DNA of 15,970 nucleotides from an uncultured Prevotellaceae bacterium (GCA_946405695.1 CAMJIA010000036.1:1-15970); one strand, 5' to 3'; shown: positions 1 to 8,797, numbered from the stretch's first letter. Notes: generated from the letters alone by a model not told the origin. Numbers and translations are program-made.

Positions 1-36
1 TGACAATGCGAAAACTTATATACCTTATTATAATAT

Positions 37-60
37 ATAGCGCTTCTATTATTGTGCTAT
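37..60 (-). terminator. possible weak terminator hairpin after the PBP1 gene
   Basis: An inverted repeat pairs 37-43 (ATAGCGC) with 54-60 (GTGCTAT), seven pairs including one G-T wobble, around a 10-nt loop. It lies just past the stop codon of the minus-strand penicillin-binding protein gene. On the minus strand it is followed by an A/T-rich run rather than a clean T-tract, so it is a weak intrinsic terminator candidate. The rest of 1-71 shows nothing I can name. Confidence 0.3.
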
Positions 61-71
61 AGAATTATTTC

Positions 72-2393
72 TTATTCGAAAATTTCCTCCAAGGGCTCCC
101 CTTCTTCATCCTCAACGCTAGCGCCCTCAACAGGACACGGATTAAATCCGGCAGGAACATCAAAGACTGCATCTTCACTATAACCTAGTGTCTTATCCTT
201 ATACAGTGACTGCATATAATAAGCAAAGACTGGCAATGCCATGGTAGCGCCCTGACCCCATGCCATAGAGTCGAAATGGATATCGCGGTCATCACCACCG
301 ACCCATACGCCACTAACCAGTGTCGGTGTCAATCCCATGAACCATGCATCACTATTATTATTGGTTGTACCCGTCTTACCGCCAATCTGCGCTTTCAATC
401 CATAACGGAAACGCAAACGACCAGCCGTACCTCCATCGACAACAGCTCTCAACATATACAACATCTTGTGGGCGCTCTGTTCACTAATCACCTCGTTCAT
501 GCGTGGTTGGAACTGAGCCAGCACATTACCCTCATTATCTTCAATCCTCGTAACAAACATGTGAGCAGCACGAATGCCATGGTTCACGAAAGCCGTATAA
601 GCACTAACCATCTCGCCGACAGTTATCTCACATGGTCCCAGACAGAGCGACATTGACGGATGAATCTCTGGATTGCGGATGCCATACTCATGGAGCAATG
701 TCACAAAAGCTTGCGGATTGAGCTTACTCATCAGATATGCCGATATCCAGTTGTTTGACTGCTGCAAGCCCCATTTCAGCGTCACCATGTCACCATAACG
801 CGCCTTGCTACCGTTACGTGGTGTCCAAGGGCGACCTGCCACCATATAGGTTTGCTGCACATTGGGAGCCTCGTCGCATGGCGAGAAACCATTTTCCATA
901 GCTAACGAATAGAGGAAGGGCTTAATGGTAGAACCCACCTGTCGACGACCTTCCATTGCCATATCATAAGCGAAATGCGTGAAATCCATACCTCCGACAT
1001 ACGCCTTGACATGACCATTCTGCGGACACATACTCATAAATCCAGTACGCAAGAACGTCTTATAGTAACGGATAGAATCTAACGGTGTCATCACAGTATC
1101 AATCTCACCGCGATAAGAAAACACAGTCATCTCCGTTTTCGTACGGAAGGATTGCATAATCTCATCTTCAGAAGCACCCGAAGCCTTCATCGCACGATAG
1201 CGGTCACACTGACGTACCGAGCGCATCAAGATATCCTGCACCTTATCCATAGACAGGCTACCAGAGAAAGGTGCTGTCTTACGGCCAGCCTTCTCCTTGG
1301 TAAATGCTGGCTGCAGGAACTTTGCAACGTGCTCATAAACAGCTTTTTCCGCATACTCCTGCATACGAGAATCGATGGTAGTAAACACCTTCAAGCCATC
1401 CGTATAGACATTATACGTGTCACCATCTTTCTTCCTATTCTTATTACACCAACCATACAGCGGATCATTCTCCCAATTGAGTGAGTCGATATGGAATTTC
1501 ACCATATTCCATACAGGATAGTCTTTCTTTTCCGGCTGCTTAGCCATCATATAGCGGCGCAGGAAGTCACGGAAATACTGGGCAATACCTTCTTTATGGT
1601 CAGCGACATGGAACTTCAACCCAAGAGGTTCTTCCGACAACTTATCGCGTTCAGTCTCAGAGATATAGCCAGCCTTCTCCATCTGGGAAAGTACCACATT
1701 ACGGCGTTCCAGACTACGCTCCGGATGACGTACAGGATTAAAGTATGACGGATTCTTACAGAGTCCTACCAACACGGCTGCCTCTGTAATTTTCAAGTCT
1801 TTGGGATCTTTACTAAAATAAGTATTCGAGGCGGTCTTAATACCTACCGCATTGTGCAAGAAGTCGAAGTAGTTGAGATACATAGTAATAATCTCATCCT
1901 TCGTATAGTTACGTTCCAATTTGACAGCAATCACCCACTCTATCGGTTTCTGCAACAAGCGTTCCATAACACTATGTGCCTTCTCCGAATACAACTGCTT
2001 AGCCAATTGCTGTGTAATCGTCGAACCACCACCAGCACTCTTTTGTCCGAAGATGCCACGCTTTACGATGGCACGTCCAAGGGCATAAAAGTCAATACCC
2101 GAATGTTCGTAGAAACGTACATCCTCCGTGGCCACTAATGCCTGGATAAGTGATGGCGACAGCTGGTTATAGTCCACCATGATGCGGTTCTCGCGGTTGT
2201 AGTTCCAAGTACCCAGGATTTTTCCATCAGCAGAATACACCTGCGTAGCAAAACGACTAATAGGATTCTGCAAATCCTCAATAGGAGGCATATAGCCTAC
2301 CCAGCCTTTTTCGATGGCATAGAACCCCAGTCCTGCCGCAAGAACAGAAAGACCTAACAGCGCCCATAAAGAGCATATGATAATCTTTTTCAT
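72..2393 (-). CDS. penicillin-binding protein 1A, bifunctional transglycosylase/transpeptidase
   Basis: Class A penicillin-binding protein of 773 residues that polymerises lipid II into glycan strands and cross-links the peptides, anchored in the inner membrane with its bulk in the periplasm. A short cytoplasmic tail and one membrane helix (about residues 4-26) are followed by a GT51 transglycosylase domain: catalytic Glu90 in ATEDVRFYEH, then GGGSTITQQLAKQLYSE and the KPIEWVIAVKLE stretch. The transpeptidase domain has all three penicilloyl-serine motifs: SxxK at Ser488 (GSTIKP), SNN at Ser546 and KTGTT at Lys673. The tail is short and acidic. Length and motif order are normal for PBP1A, so it should be active. 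It is transcribed divergently from pyrB, and the ATG lies about 25 bp downstream of a TAATTTTG box. Several class A PBPs can coexist in one genome, so I give no specific symbol. Confidence 0.95.
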   Translation of the reverse strand: MKKIIICSLWALLGLSVLAAGLGFYAIEKGWVGYMPPIEDLQNPISRFATQVYSADGKILGTWNYNRENRIMVDYNQLSPSLIQALVATEDVRFYEHSGIDFYALGRAIVKRGIFGQKSAGGGSTITQQLAKQLYSEKAHSVMERLLQKPIEWVIAVKLERNYTKDEIITMYLNYFDFLHNAVGIKTASNTYFSKDPKDLKITEAAVLVGLCKNPSYFNPVRHPERSLERRNVVLSQMEKAGYISETERDKLSEEPLGLKFHVADHKEGIAQYFRDFLRRYMMAKQPEKKDYPVWNMVKFHIDSLNWENDPLYGWCNKNRKKDGDTYNVYTDGLKVFTTIDSRMQEYAEKAVYEHVAKFLQPAFTKEKAGRKTAPFSGSLSMDKVQDILMRSVRQCDRYRAMKASGASEDEIMQSFRTKTEMTVFSYRGEIDTVMTPLDSIRYYKTFLRTGFMSMCPQNGHVKAYVGGMDFTHFAYDMAMEGRRQVGSTIKPFLYSLAMENGFSPCDEAPNVQQTYMVAGRPWTPRNGSKARYGDMVTLKWGLQQSNNWISAYLMSKLNPQAFVTLLHEYGIRNPEIHPSMSLCLGPCEITVGEMVSAYTAFVNHGIRAAHMFVTRIEDNEGNVLAQFQPRMNEVISEQSAHKMLYMLRAVVDGGTAGRLRFRYGLKAQIGGKTGTTNNNSDAWFMGLTPTLVSGVWVGGDDRDIHFDSMAWGQGATMALPVFAYYMQSLYKDKTLGYSEDAVFDVPAGFNPCPVEGASVEDEEGEPLEEIFE

Positions 2394-2418
2394 CGTACAA
2401 TTTCTTCTTAGTTGAGTG

Positions 2419-2426
2419 CAAAATTA
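2419..2426 (-). promoter_or_regulatory. Bacteroidota -7 box for the PBP1 gene
   Basis: Read on the minus strand this is TAATTTTG, a perfect fit to the Bacteroidota -7 consensus TAnnTTTG, 25 bp before the PBP1 start codon. No clear TTTG is present about 20 bp upstream, as is common. The 15 bases at 2416-2430 are identical to 13691-13705 in front of the oxidoreductase gene. Confidence 0.6.
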
Positions 2427-2469
2427 CAAATTTCTTCCGAATAATCGCACGTAAATCAGAAATTATGTG

Positions 2470-2477
2470 TAATTTTG
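2470..2477 (+). promoter_or_regulatory. Bacteroidota -7 box for pyrBI
   Basis: TAATTTTG matches TAnnTTTG, 22 bp before the pyrB ATG. It sits in the 106-bp divergent spacer (2394-2499), which otherwise holds only the opposing PBP1 promoter. I see no attenuator hairpin or leader peptide of the enterobacterial pyrBI type. Confidence 0.6.
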
Positions 2478-2499
2478 TGCCATCAAAACCCAAACAAGG

Positions 2500-3447
2500 A
2501 TGGAAAAGCATGATTTTGTAACGATTGCCGACCTCACTCGTGAGAAGATTCTCTACATGATTGAGATGGCACAAGAGTTTGAGCGGCACCCCAACCGCGA
2601 ACTACTGAAAGGCAAGGTAGTTGCCACTTTATTTTTCGAACCATCAACCCGAACCCGCCTCAGTTTCGAGACTGCAGCCAACCGCTTAGGAGCCCGTGTC
2701 ATTGGATTTGCAGACCCAAAGATTACCAGTGGCACCAAGGGGGAGACACTGAAAGACACGATCTCCATGGTTGCCAACTACGCCGACGTCATCGTGATGC
2801 GTCACTTTATCGAAGGTGCTGCACAATATGCTTCAGAGGTTACTGAGGTGCCCATTGTCAACGCTGGCGACGGTGCTCACCAGCACCCGTCACAGTGCAT
2901 GCTCGACCTCTACTCCATTTATAAGACCCAGGGAACCTTAGAGAACCTTAATATATATTTGGTGGGCGACCTGAAGTACGGCCGTACTGTCCATTCACTG
3001 ATTATGGCCATGCGCCACTTCAATCCCACCTTCCACTTTGTGGCTCCAAAAGAGCTGGCTATGCCCCAGGAATATAAGCTCTACTGCAAGGAGCACGGCA
3101 TCAAGTATACCGAACATACCGCCTTCAACGAGAAGGTCATTGCCGATGCAGACATTCTTTATATGACGCGTGTTCAGAAGGAACGTTTCAGTGACCTGAT
3201 GGAGTATGAGCGTGTCAAGAACGTCTATGTGCTCAACAATGACATGCTGCGCCTGGCCAAGCCCAATATGAAGATATTGCATCCGCTACCTCGCGTCAAC
3301 GAGATAGCCTACGATGTTGATGAGAATCCACATGCTTACTATATCCAGCAGGCCGGCAACGGACTCTTTGCCCGTGAAGCTATCTTCTGTGACGTACTCG
3401 GCATCAGTTTAGAAGAAGTTAAGAACGATAAAACCATTATAGGATGA
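2500..3447 (+). CDS. pyrB: aspartate carbamoyltransferase catalytic subunit
   Basis: Joins carbamoyl phosphate and L-aspartate to make N-carbamoyl-aspartate, the committed step of pyrimidine synthesis, in the cytoplasm. The 315-residue protein carries the carbamoyl-phosphate loop STRTR (residues 49-53, in [13 protein letters not shown]), the mobile 80s loop with Lys80 in [13 protein letters not shown] at 129-132 (family HPTQ/HPSQ) and HPLPR at 261-265. Length is typical of catalytic chains that associate with a regulatory chain. The ATG at 2500 is the first in frame after the promoter. The gene ends in an ATGA overlap with pyrI, which fits stoichiometric co-translation of the two subunits. 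Confidence 0.97.
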   Translation: MEKHDFVTIADLTREKILYMIEMAQEFERHPNRELLKGKVVATLFFEPSTRTRLSFETAANRLGARVIGFADPKITSGTKGETLKDTISMVANYADVIVMRHFIEGAAQYASEVTEVPIVNAGDGAHQHPSQCMLDLYSIYKTQGTLENLNIYLVGDLKYGRTVHSLIMAMRHFNPTFHFVAPKELAMPQEYKLYCKEHGIKYTEHTAFNEKVIADADILYMTRVQKERFSDLMEYERVKNVYVLNNDMLRLAKPNMKILHPLPRVNEIAYDVDENPHAYYIQQAGNGLFAREAIFCDVLGISLEEVKNDKTIIG

Positions 3448-3890
3448 ACAAGAAAGAACGATTAGTTGCCGCCATTGAGCAAGGCACCGTTATCGACCAC
3501 ATACCCGCAGAGAAGACCTACCAAGTGGCTAGTCTATTGGGACTCTTCGATTTGGACACACCGGTCACCATTGGTTTCAATTATCCCTCACAGAAGGTGG
3601 GCAATAAAGGTATTATCAAGGTCAGCGACAAGTTTTTCACCGATGACGAGATCTCTCGTCTGTCAGTTGTAGCCCCCAAAGTTATCCTCAACATCATCCG
3701 AGACTATGAGGTGGTAGAAAAGAAAACCGTAGAAACACCTGCCGAGATTCGTGGCATCGTGAAATGCAACAACCCCAAGTGCATCACCAACAACGAGCCC
3801 ATGCCGACACTTTTCCACGTAGAGAACGGTATTCTGACCTGCCACTATTGCGAGAAAGAACAGGACATCAACAAGGTGGAAATTGTTTAG
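3444..3890 (+). CDS. pyrI: aspartate carbamoyltransferase regulatory subunit
   Basis: Regulatory chain of the allosteric aspartate carbamoyltransferase; in the known family it binds nucleotide effectors in its N-terminal domain and holds catalytic trimers together through a zinc domain. At 148 residues it has normal length. The four zinc ligands are visible as Cys108, Cys113 (CNNPKC), Cys133 and Cys136 (CHYC). The N-terminal half contains the allosteric-domain core ([17 protein letters not shown]). It overlaps pyrB by 4 bp, so the pair is translationally coupled. Its presence implies a PyrB-PyrI holoenzyme rather than a free PyrB trimer; whether it responds to CTP, UTP or ATP cannot be read here. 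Confidence 0.96.
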   Translation: MNKKERLVAAIEQGTVIDHIPAEKTYQVASLLGLFDLDTPVTIGFNYPSQKVGNKGIIKVSDKFFTDDEISRLSVVAPKVILNIIRDYEVVEKKTVETPAEIRGIVKCNNPKCITNNEPMPTLFHVENGILTCHYCEKEQDINKVEIV

Positions 3891-3913
3891 TTATACGATT
3901 TATGACGATAACA

Positions 3914-3945
3914 TTTGGCAGAACAAGTTTTTTTCGTTACTTTTG
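3914..3945 (+). promoter_or_regulatory. promoter of glyA with both -33 and -7 elements
   Basis: TTTG at 3914-3917 and TACTTTTG at 3938-3945 are separated by 20 bp, matching the Bacteroidota arrangement TTTG-N19-21-TAnnTTTG. It lies in the pyrI-glyA spacer, 42 bp before the glyA ATG, and is the most complete promoter in the window along with the one before ribE. Confidence 0.7.
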
Positions 3946-3987
3946 CAGCACGTATTGCACATCCCAATCAAAAACAGTATAAAAACA

Positions 3988-5268
3988 ATGGAAAGAGACA
4001 ATCAGATTTTTGAGTTGATTGAGCAGGAGCACCAGCGCCAGCTGAAAGGCATCGAGCTCATCGCCAGTGAGAACTTCGTTAGCGACCAGGTCATGGAAGC
4101 CATGGGCAGCTACCTTACCAACAAATATGCAGAAGGCTATCCCGGCCACCGTTATTATGGAGGTTGTCAGGTTGTCGATAAGGTAGAGCAATTGGCCATC
4201 GACCGCGTTTGCAAGTTGTTTGGTGCTGAGTATGCCAACGTACAGCCCCACTCTGGTGCACAGGCCAATGCGGCAGTATTGCTGGCAGTGCTGAAGCCTG
4301 GTGATTGCTTTATGGGTCTGAACCTGGATCACGGTGGTCACCTGAGCCACGGTTCACTGGTCAATACCTCAGGAATCCTTTATAAACCCGTAGGTTATAA
4401 CCTGAACAAGGAGACTGGCCGTGTGGACTACGACGAGATGGAGAAGCTGGCTATCGAGAACAAGCCCAAGCTGATTATCGGTGGTGGTTCTGCTTACAGC
4501 CGTGAGTGGGACTACAAGCGTATGCGTGAGATTGCCGATAAGGTAGGTGCTCTGCTGATGATTGACATGGCACACCCCGCAGGTCTGATTGCTGCTGGTC
4601 TGCTGGACAACCCCGTCAAGTACGCTCACATCGTGACTTCTACCACCCACAAGACTTTGCGTGGTCCTCGTGGCGGTATCATCCTGTTGGGTAAAGACTT
4701 CGACAATCCCTGGGGCTACACTACTCCGAAGGGCGTCGTCAAGAAAATGTCACAGTTGCTGAATAGCGCTGTATTCCCTGGACAGCAAGGCGGGCCTCTG
4801 GAGCACGTCATCGCTGCCAAGGCCGTTGCCTTCGGTGAGGCTTTGAAGCCTGAATTCAAAGAGTGGGCTAAGCAGGTGAAGAAGAATGCTGCCGTTTTGG
4901 CCGACGAGCTCGTTAAGCGTGGTTTCGGCATAGTCAGCGGTGGTACCGACAACCACTCTATGCTTGTCGACTTGCGCTCTAAGTATCCAGAGCTAACTGG
5001 TAAAGTGGCTGAGAATGCTCTCGTTGCTGCCGACATTACCGTCAACAAGAATATGGTACCATTTGACAGTCGCTCAGCTTTCCAGACCTCTGGTATCCGT
5101 CTGGGAACTCCCGCTATCACTACCCGTGGTGCAAAGGAAGACCTAATGATTCAGATTGCCGCCTGGATTGAGGAAGTACTCAACGACCCTGAGAACGAAC
5201 AGGTCATCGCCAAGGTACGTGGCGAGGTCAACGAGACCATGAAGAGCTATCCGCTCTTTGCCTATTAA
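3988..5268 (+). CDS. glyA: serine hydroxymethyltransferase
   Basis: PLP enzyme interconverting serine plus tetrahydrofolate and glycine plus 5,10-methylene-tetrahydrofolate, the main one-carbon source for purines, thymidylate and methionine. From the ATG at 3988 the protein is 426 residues, close to the usual 415-430. It opens with the typical [18 protein letters not shown], has [10 protein letters not shown], the substrate region [13 protein letters not shown], and the PLP lysine at Lys222 in [14 protein letters not shown]. The frame is open back to 3883, but that extension would overlap pyrI and run through the promoter at 3914-3945, so I reject the longer start. A sensor-like gene begins 9 bp after the stop and is probably co-transcribed. 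Confidence 0.97.
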   Translation: MERDNQIFELIEQEHQRQLKGIELIASENFVSDQVMEAMGSYLTNKYAEGYPGHRYYGGCQVVDKVEQLAIDRVCKLFGAEYANVQPHSGAQANAAVLLAVLKPGDCFMGLNLDHGGHLSHGSLVNTSGILYKPVGYNLNKETGRVDYDEMEKLAIENKPKLIIGGGSAYSREWDYKRMREIADKVGALLMIDMAHPAGLIAAGLLDNPVKYAHIVTSTTHKTLRGPRGGIILLGKDFDNPWGYTTPKGVVKKMSQLLNSAVFPGQQGGPLEHVIAAKAVAFGEALKPEFKEWAKQVKKNAAVLADELVKRGFGIVSGGTDNHSMLVDLRSKYPELTGKVAENALVAADITVNKNMVPFDSRSAFQTSGIRLGTPAITTRGAKEDLMIQIAAWIEEVLNDPENEQVIAKVRGEVNETMKSYPLFAY

Positions 5269-5277
5269 AGAAAATAC

Positions 5278-7899
5278 ATGATTCGCTACTTAAAGACGAT
5301 ATTATTTACCCTGCCTATGATGCTGTTGCTCTTGTGTCCGACGGACATGAGAGCACAGCACTTGCAGGCTACTCTCTCCCACTATTCCACTGCCGACGGA
5401 CTGCCTAGCAATGCTATCTCTTACCTCACAAGCGATGACTACGGATATGTTTGGATAGCCACGTGGAATGGTGTATCCCGTTTCGACGGTTTTAACTTTT
5501 ACAACTATAAGACCGGCATTCATAGCGGTATACCGGGATTACACAACCGTCTAGACAACCTTATTGTCGATCAGGCACAGAATGTATGGATGAAGATGTA
5601 CGACGGTCGCATCTTCGTCATCAACAGACAAACAGACTGCATTATCGACCCACTTGCCAATGTCAGTGGTCACGAGGACTATCGTGTTGACTATTTCTTT
5701 AATCCACATATCACCAGTACCGGCGACGTACTGGTATCCTACGGCAACAATGGGTTTTATAAGTTCCATTTAGACCGCACAGGACTTAAGGGAGACCTTG
5801 TGAACACCGAAGGTCTTATTGTCAAAAGTGTTGCCGAGGGATATCACAACGACCTGTGGATAGGAACCAATAAAGGAGTTCACCGCATGAACCCTTCAAA
5901 CATGGCCTTGGAGTCCAAAGGCTTTCTGTCGGACGAAGACGTCACACAGCTAACCTCCAATGGTTACAACATCTATGCCGGTACAACGTCTGGAAAGATT
6001 ATCCAATTTTCCTATGGTGACGAACCACAACTTGTTTTCGACTGGGGGCATCCCATTACCGGTCTTTTCGTGGATAGTCACGGTTTACTCTGGTTTTCTG
6101 ACAACGAGGACGGTTGTTTGCGTTTGAACCGAGAAACTGGCAATATTAAACGTTTTACCCAGCGCACCATGGTACCCGAGTTCACCAGCAGAGGAGCGGA
6201 ATTCAGCGAAGCGCTAGGTGTTGTATGGGCACGCATGAACCACGGCGGCTACGGCTACTACAACCGTGAGAATGACGAAATAGAGTATTTCCACAATGAC
6301 CCATCGAATCCTTGGAACCTCTCTAACACCGTCAATGCCCGTCTTGAAATGAATGATGGCGTAGTGTGGGAATCAACCATTCGCCGCGGTTTTGAGAAAC
6401 TAGAGATTCTCAAGAACAATATTCCACGTACCCAACTAGTGCCTGGTGCAGAGAATACCATGGAGAACGAGACACGTGCCCTCTACTATGACATCCAACA
6501 GCAACTGCTGCTTATTGGTAACAAGAAGGGTACACTATTCCTTATTGACAAGCATGGCAACCGACAGACGTTGACCCATGACAGCAAGGGAGAACCTTTC
6601 GGACGTTTCTATGGTATTAGTGGTGACTCAAAGGGTAACTATTGGCTCTGCGACAAGGATAAGGGAGTCTACAAGATGACGCCCAACGCAAATGATGGCT
6701 TTACAATCACCAATTTCCACCACGACGAGGATGACTTATGGTCACTCACCTCGAACAATGCCTATCAGGCTGTGGAAGACCGACATGGCAATATCTGGGT
6801 AGCAACCTATGGCGGTGGCGTCAACATCCTCGTCAAGAAAAAAGACGGTGGTTATCACGTCTATAGTCCTCAAAACATGCTCAAAAAGTATCCACAGCAC
6901 AGTTACCAGAAGGTGCGCACGATTGAGATGGATAAGGATGGCTACATCTGGGCCGGCACTACAGACGGTATACTCATTATGACACTAAAGGGCGACAAGT
7001 TTTCTGCCACACCACTGACAGCCCCCAGCGATCCATTAAAAGGACTGTCCAGCAACGACATTATTTGCTTGCGCAGAGATCAAAAAGGCATCATGTGGGT
7101 AGGAACCAACAGTGGCGGTCTGAGCCGAACGACGTCGAAAGACGACAACGGCTGTTGGCAGTTCGAAAACTACGGCATAGAATCAGGACTTCCTTCTGAG
7201 GAGATTCGCAGCATTACCTTCGACAACAAGGGCAACGTATGGTTTGCTACTGACAATATTCTCTGCTCATTTGACACCCAGAAGAAGATTCTCACCACTT
7301 TCTCAAGTCTTGACGGTGTCGATGACACCATGTGTTCGGAGAATGCCGCCATCTCATTGCCCGGTGGTAAGATTATCTTTGGAACCCTTGATGGCTACTA
7401 TACTGTTGACCGCAACAACCTCATCAACAAGACAGGATCACTATTGAAGCTACGCATCACCGATTTCTTCCTTGATGACGAGCAACAGTCACCAAGGCTG
7501 AATAACACCTTTGACTACTATGTGCCAGAGAGCCGTAGCGTCAAGCTGCCCAAACACGGCGGTGTCTTCTCTTTCCGCTTTGCAGCGCTTAACTACCAGT
7601 TGCAACACCGCACGCACTACCAGTACCGACTGCTGGGATACGAATCAGAATGGAACAATGCTGACAAAGAGCGTATTGCATCCTATAGCGATCTGCCGGC
7701 TGGAACATACTTATTCCAAGTAAAAGCCTTTCTCTTGGAGTCACCAGAAAATTACGACATGCGCACCATGGAGGTTGTTATCCCACCCTACTTCCTGCTG
7801 TCAACCTCAGCTGTCTGGCTCTATCTCTTCATACTGATGGTTATCGGTATTGCCGGTCTTTGGTGGTATCAGGAACAATTGCGCAAAAAATTCGCATAA
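5278..7899 (+). CDS. two-component-type propeller/Y_Y_Y sensor lacking an output domain
   Basis: An 873-residue protein resembling the sensing half of Bacteroidota hybrid two-component systems. A signal peptide (about 1-27, ending DMRAQ) is followed by many two-component regulator propeller repeats of the form DxxGxxWxGTxxG (for example YGYVWIATWNGVSRFDG, DRHGNIWVATYGGGV, KDGYIWAGTTDG, QKGIMWVGTNSGG), consistent with a periplasmic beta-propeller sensor. A Y_Y_Y domain (about 755-835: FSFRFAALNY, YQYRLLGYESEW, LPAGTYLFQVKA) leads to one membrane helix (about 844-863). The chain then ends after only about ten cytoplasmic residues (QEQLRKKFA). Relatives normally continue there into a histidine kinase, with or without receiver and AraC domains, or into a LuxR helix-turn-helix; none is present in any frame before ribE. 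It may be a 3' truncated remnant, a decoy, or a receptor with a separate partner. It follows glyA by 9 bp with no separate promoter visible. The ligand is unknown. Confidence 0.85.
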   Translation: MIRYLKTILFTLPMMLLLLCPTDMRAQHLQATLSHYSTADGLPSNAISYLTSDDYGYVWIATWNGVSRFDGFNFYNYKTGIHSGIPGLHNRLDNLIVDQAQNVWMKMYDGRIFVINRQTDCIIDPLANVSGHEDYRVDYFFNPHITSTGDVLVSYGNNGFYKFHLDRTGLKGDLVNTEGLIVKSVAEGYHNDLWIGTNKGVHRMNPSNMALESKGFLSDEDVTQLTSNGYNIYAGTTSGKIIQFSYGDEPQLVFDWGHPITGLFVDSHGLLWFSDNEDGCLRLNRETGNIKRFTQRTMVPEFTSRGAEFSEALGVVWARMNHGGYGYYNRENDEIEYFHNDPSNPWNLSNTVNARLEMNDGVVWESTIRRGFEKLEILKNNIPRTQLVPGAENTMENETRALYYDIQQQLLLIGNKKGTLFLIDKHGNRQTLTHDSKGEPFGRFYGISGDSKGNYWLCDKDKGVYKMTPNANDGFTITNFHHDEDDLWSLTSNNAYQAVEDRHGNIWVATYGGGVNILVKKKDGGYHVYSPQNMLKKYPQHSYQKVRTIEMDKDGYIWAGTTDGILIMTLKGDKFSATPLTAPSDPLKGLSSNDIICLRRDQKGIMWVGTNSGGLSRTTSKDDNGCWQFENYGIESGLPSEEIRSITFDNKGNVWFATDNILCSFDTQKKILTTFSSLDGVDDTMCSENAAISLPGGKIIFGTLDGYYTVDRNNLINKTGSLLKLRITDFFLDDEQQSPRLNNTFDYYVPESRSVKLPKHGGVFSFRFAALNYQLQHRTHYQYRLLGYESEWNNADKERIASYSDLPAGTYLFQVKAFLLESPENYDMRTMEVVIPPYFLLSTSAVWLYLFILMVIGIAGLWWYQEQLRKKFA

Positions 7900-7902
7900 A
7901 CG

Positions 7903-7934
7903 TTTGGAAGTTTAGCTTTTTTTTCCTAACTTTG
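7903..7934 (+). promoter_or_regulatory. promoter upstream of the ribE leader
   Basis: TTTG at 7903-7906 and TAACTTTG at 7927-7934 with a 20-bp gap form a full Bacteroidota -33/-7 pair. It starts 4 bp after the sensor stop codon. Transcription should begin near 7940, leaving an untranslated leader of about 235 nt before ribE. Confidence 0.7.
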
Positions 7935-7939
7935 CAAAC

Positions 7940-8142
7940 AGAACAGGGAGCTGTGCCGGTTCGATAGGGATACTCATCAAATTACATTGAAAACCGAGCT
8001 GACTCCTCTTGCCAATGGCGGGCCACAACCTACGCAAGTGGGAAGCCGAAAGGCCGGTGGATTACAACGACGGAGGGCACTCAAATCTTTTAACAAAGGA
8101 GTTTTCATCACATCACCGGGCGGCACCCTTTTCTTTTTATTT
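7940..8142 (+). ncRNA. candidate structured leader RNA or small RNA before ribE
   Basis: Non-coding stretch between a strong promoter and ribE. Visible pairings: 7953-7958 (GTGCCG) with 8121-8126 (CGGCAC), enclosing the whole element; 8054-8059 (CCGGTG) with 8114-8119 (CACCGG); 8045-8054, a GAAA-loop hairpin GCCGAAAGGC; 8023-8026 (CCAC) with 8038-8041 (GTGG); and 7957-7961 (CGGTT) with 7992-7996 (AACCG), which competes with the enclosing helix. A U-rich run (8129-8142) follows the closing helix, so the element could end in a terminator. I could not recognise a known class: the FMN riboswitch core is absent. Short blocks (ATAGGGA, GAGCTGAC, GTGGGAAG) occur in the same order as in cobalamin riboswitches, but the B12 box is absent. 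Pairings were found by eye, not by folding. Confidence 0.4.
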
Positions 8143-8176
8143 GAAAAAGTAAATCGTCAAATTGTAAATTAGCAAT

Positions 8177-8797
8177 ATGTTTTCCGGAATCATAGAGGAG
8201 TTTGCTACCGTTGTAGCCATTAAGAAAGACCGTGACAATATCGACTTTACGCTGACCTGCTCGTTTGTTGACGAGTTGAGCATCGATCAAAGTGTAGCCC
8301 ACAACGGCGTATGTCTTACCGTTGTAACCATCCATCAGCCATCAGACATCTGCCGTCAACCTTCTTATACTGTAACAGCCATGAAAGAAACGCTCGACCG
8401 CACCAACCTCGGACTACTGAAAGTCGGCGACAAGGTCAATATTGAGCGTAGCATGCTGATGAATGGCCGACTAGATGGTCACATCGTACAAGGACACGTT
8501 GACGAAACCGCCCGTTGCATTGCCATGGAAGATGCCAATGGTAGCACTTACTTCACCTTTGAATACAAGGAAGACCGCGAGATGGCACGCAAAGGCTACT
8601 TCACCGTCGACAAAGGCTCTGTAACAGTTAACGGTGTCTCGTTAACCGTCTGCAATCCTACACAGAACACTTTCCAGGTAGCCATCATTCCCTACACCAT
8701 GGAACACACCAATTTTCAGGATATTCGTATAGGAACTGTTGTCAATCTGGAGTTCGACATCCTTGGCAAATACATTGCCCGACTGCAACAGCTATAA
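8177..8797 (+). CDS. ribE: riboflavin synthase alpha subunit
   Basis: Dismutates two molecules of 6,7-dimethyl-8-ribityllumazine into riboflavin and the pyrimidinedione precursor, the last step of riboflavin synthesis. The 206-residue protein shows the diagnostic N-terminus MFSGIIEE and two tandem lumazine-binding barrels with matching motifs: SIDQSVAHNGVCLTV (about 36-49) and TVDKGSVTVNGVSLTV (about 143-158), plus GHIVQGHVD at 101-109. Length is normal (about 200-215). No other riboflavin gene is adjacent. It is preceded by its own promoter and a long leader, and its last 6 bp overlap the end of the opposing FAD-dependent oxidoreductase gene. Confidence 0.96.
   Translation: MFSGIIEEFATVVAIKKDRDNIDFTLTCSFVDELSIDQSVAHNGVCLTVVTIHQPSDICRQPSYTVTAMKETLDRTNLGLLKVGDKVNIERSMLMNGRLDGHIVQGHVDETARCIAMEDANGSTYFTFEYKEDREMARKGYFTVDKGSVTVNGVSLTVCNPTQNTFQVAIIPYTMEHTNFQDIRIGTVVNLEFDILGKYIARLQQL

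Noticed and set aside
276..656. Plus-strand open frames inside the PBP1 gene
   Set aside because: They run antisense to the transpeptidase domain and look like random low-complexity translations.
3883..3987. Upstream in-frame extension of glyA
   Set aside because: It overlaps pyrI, crosses a complete promoter and adds residues absent from the family; ATG 3988 gives the normal N-terminus.
3891..3987. Terminator between pyrI and glyA
   Set aside because: The T-run at 3928-3934 has no GC-rich hairpin before it; it belongs to the spacer of the glyA promoter.
7872..7960. Frameshift at the A-run near the sensor's end hiding a kinase domain
   Set aside because: Shifting frame at 7885-7890 gives short runs without kinase-like sequence, and a promoter follows immediately, so a single frameshift does not explain the missing part.
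7987..8172. 61-codon TTG-started frame in the ribE leader
   Set aside because: No recognisable protein character, weak start, and it lies in a region better explained as structured untranslated RNA.
7940..8176. FMN riboswitch before ribE
   Set aside because: The conserved RFN core blocks (such as the GAUG...AGAAG end) are not found.
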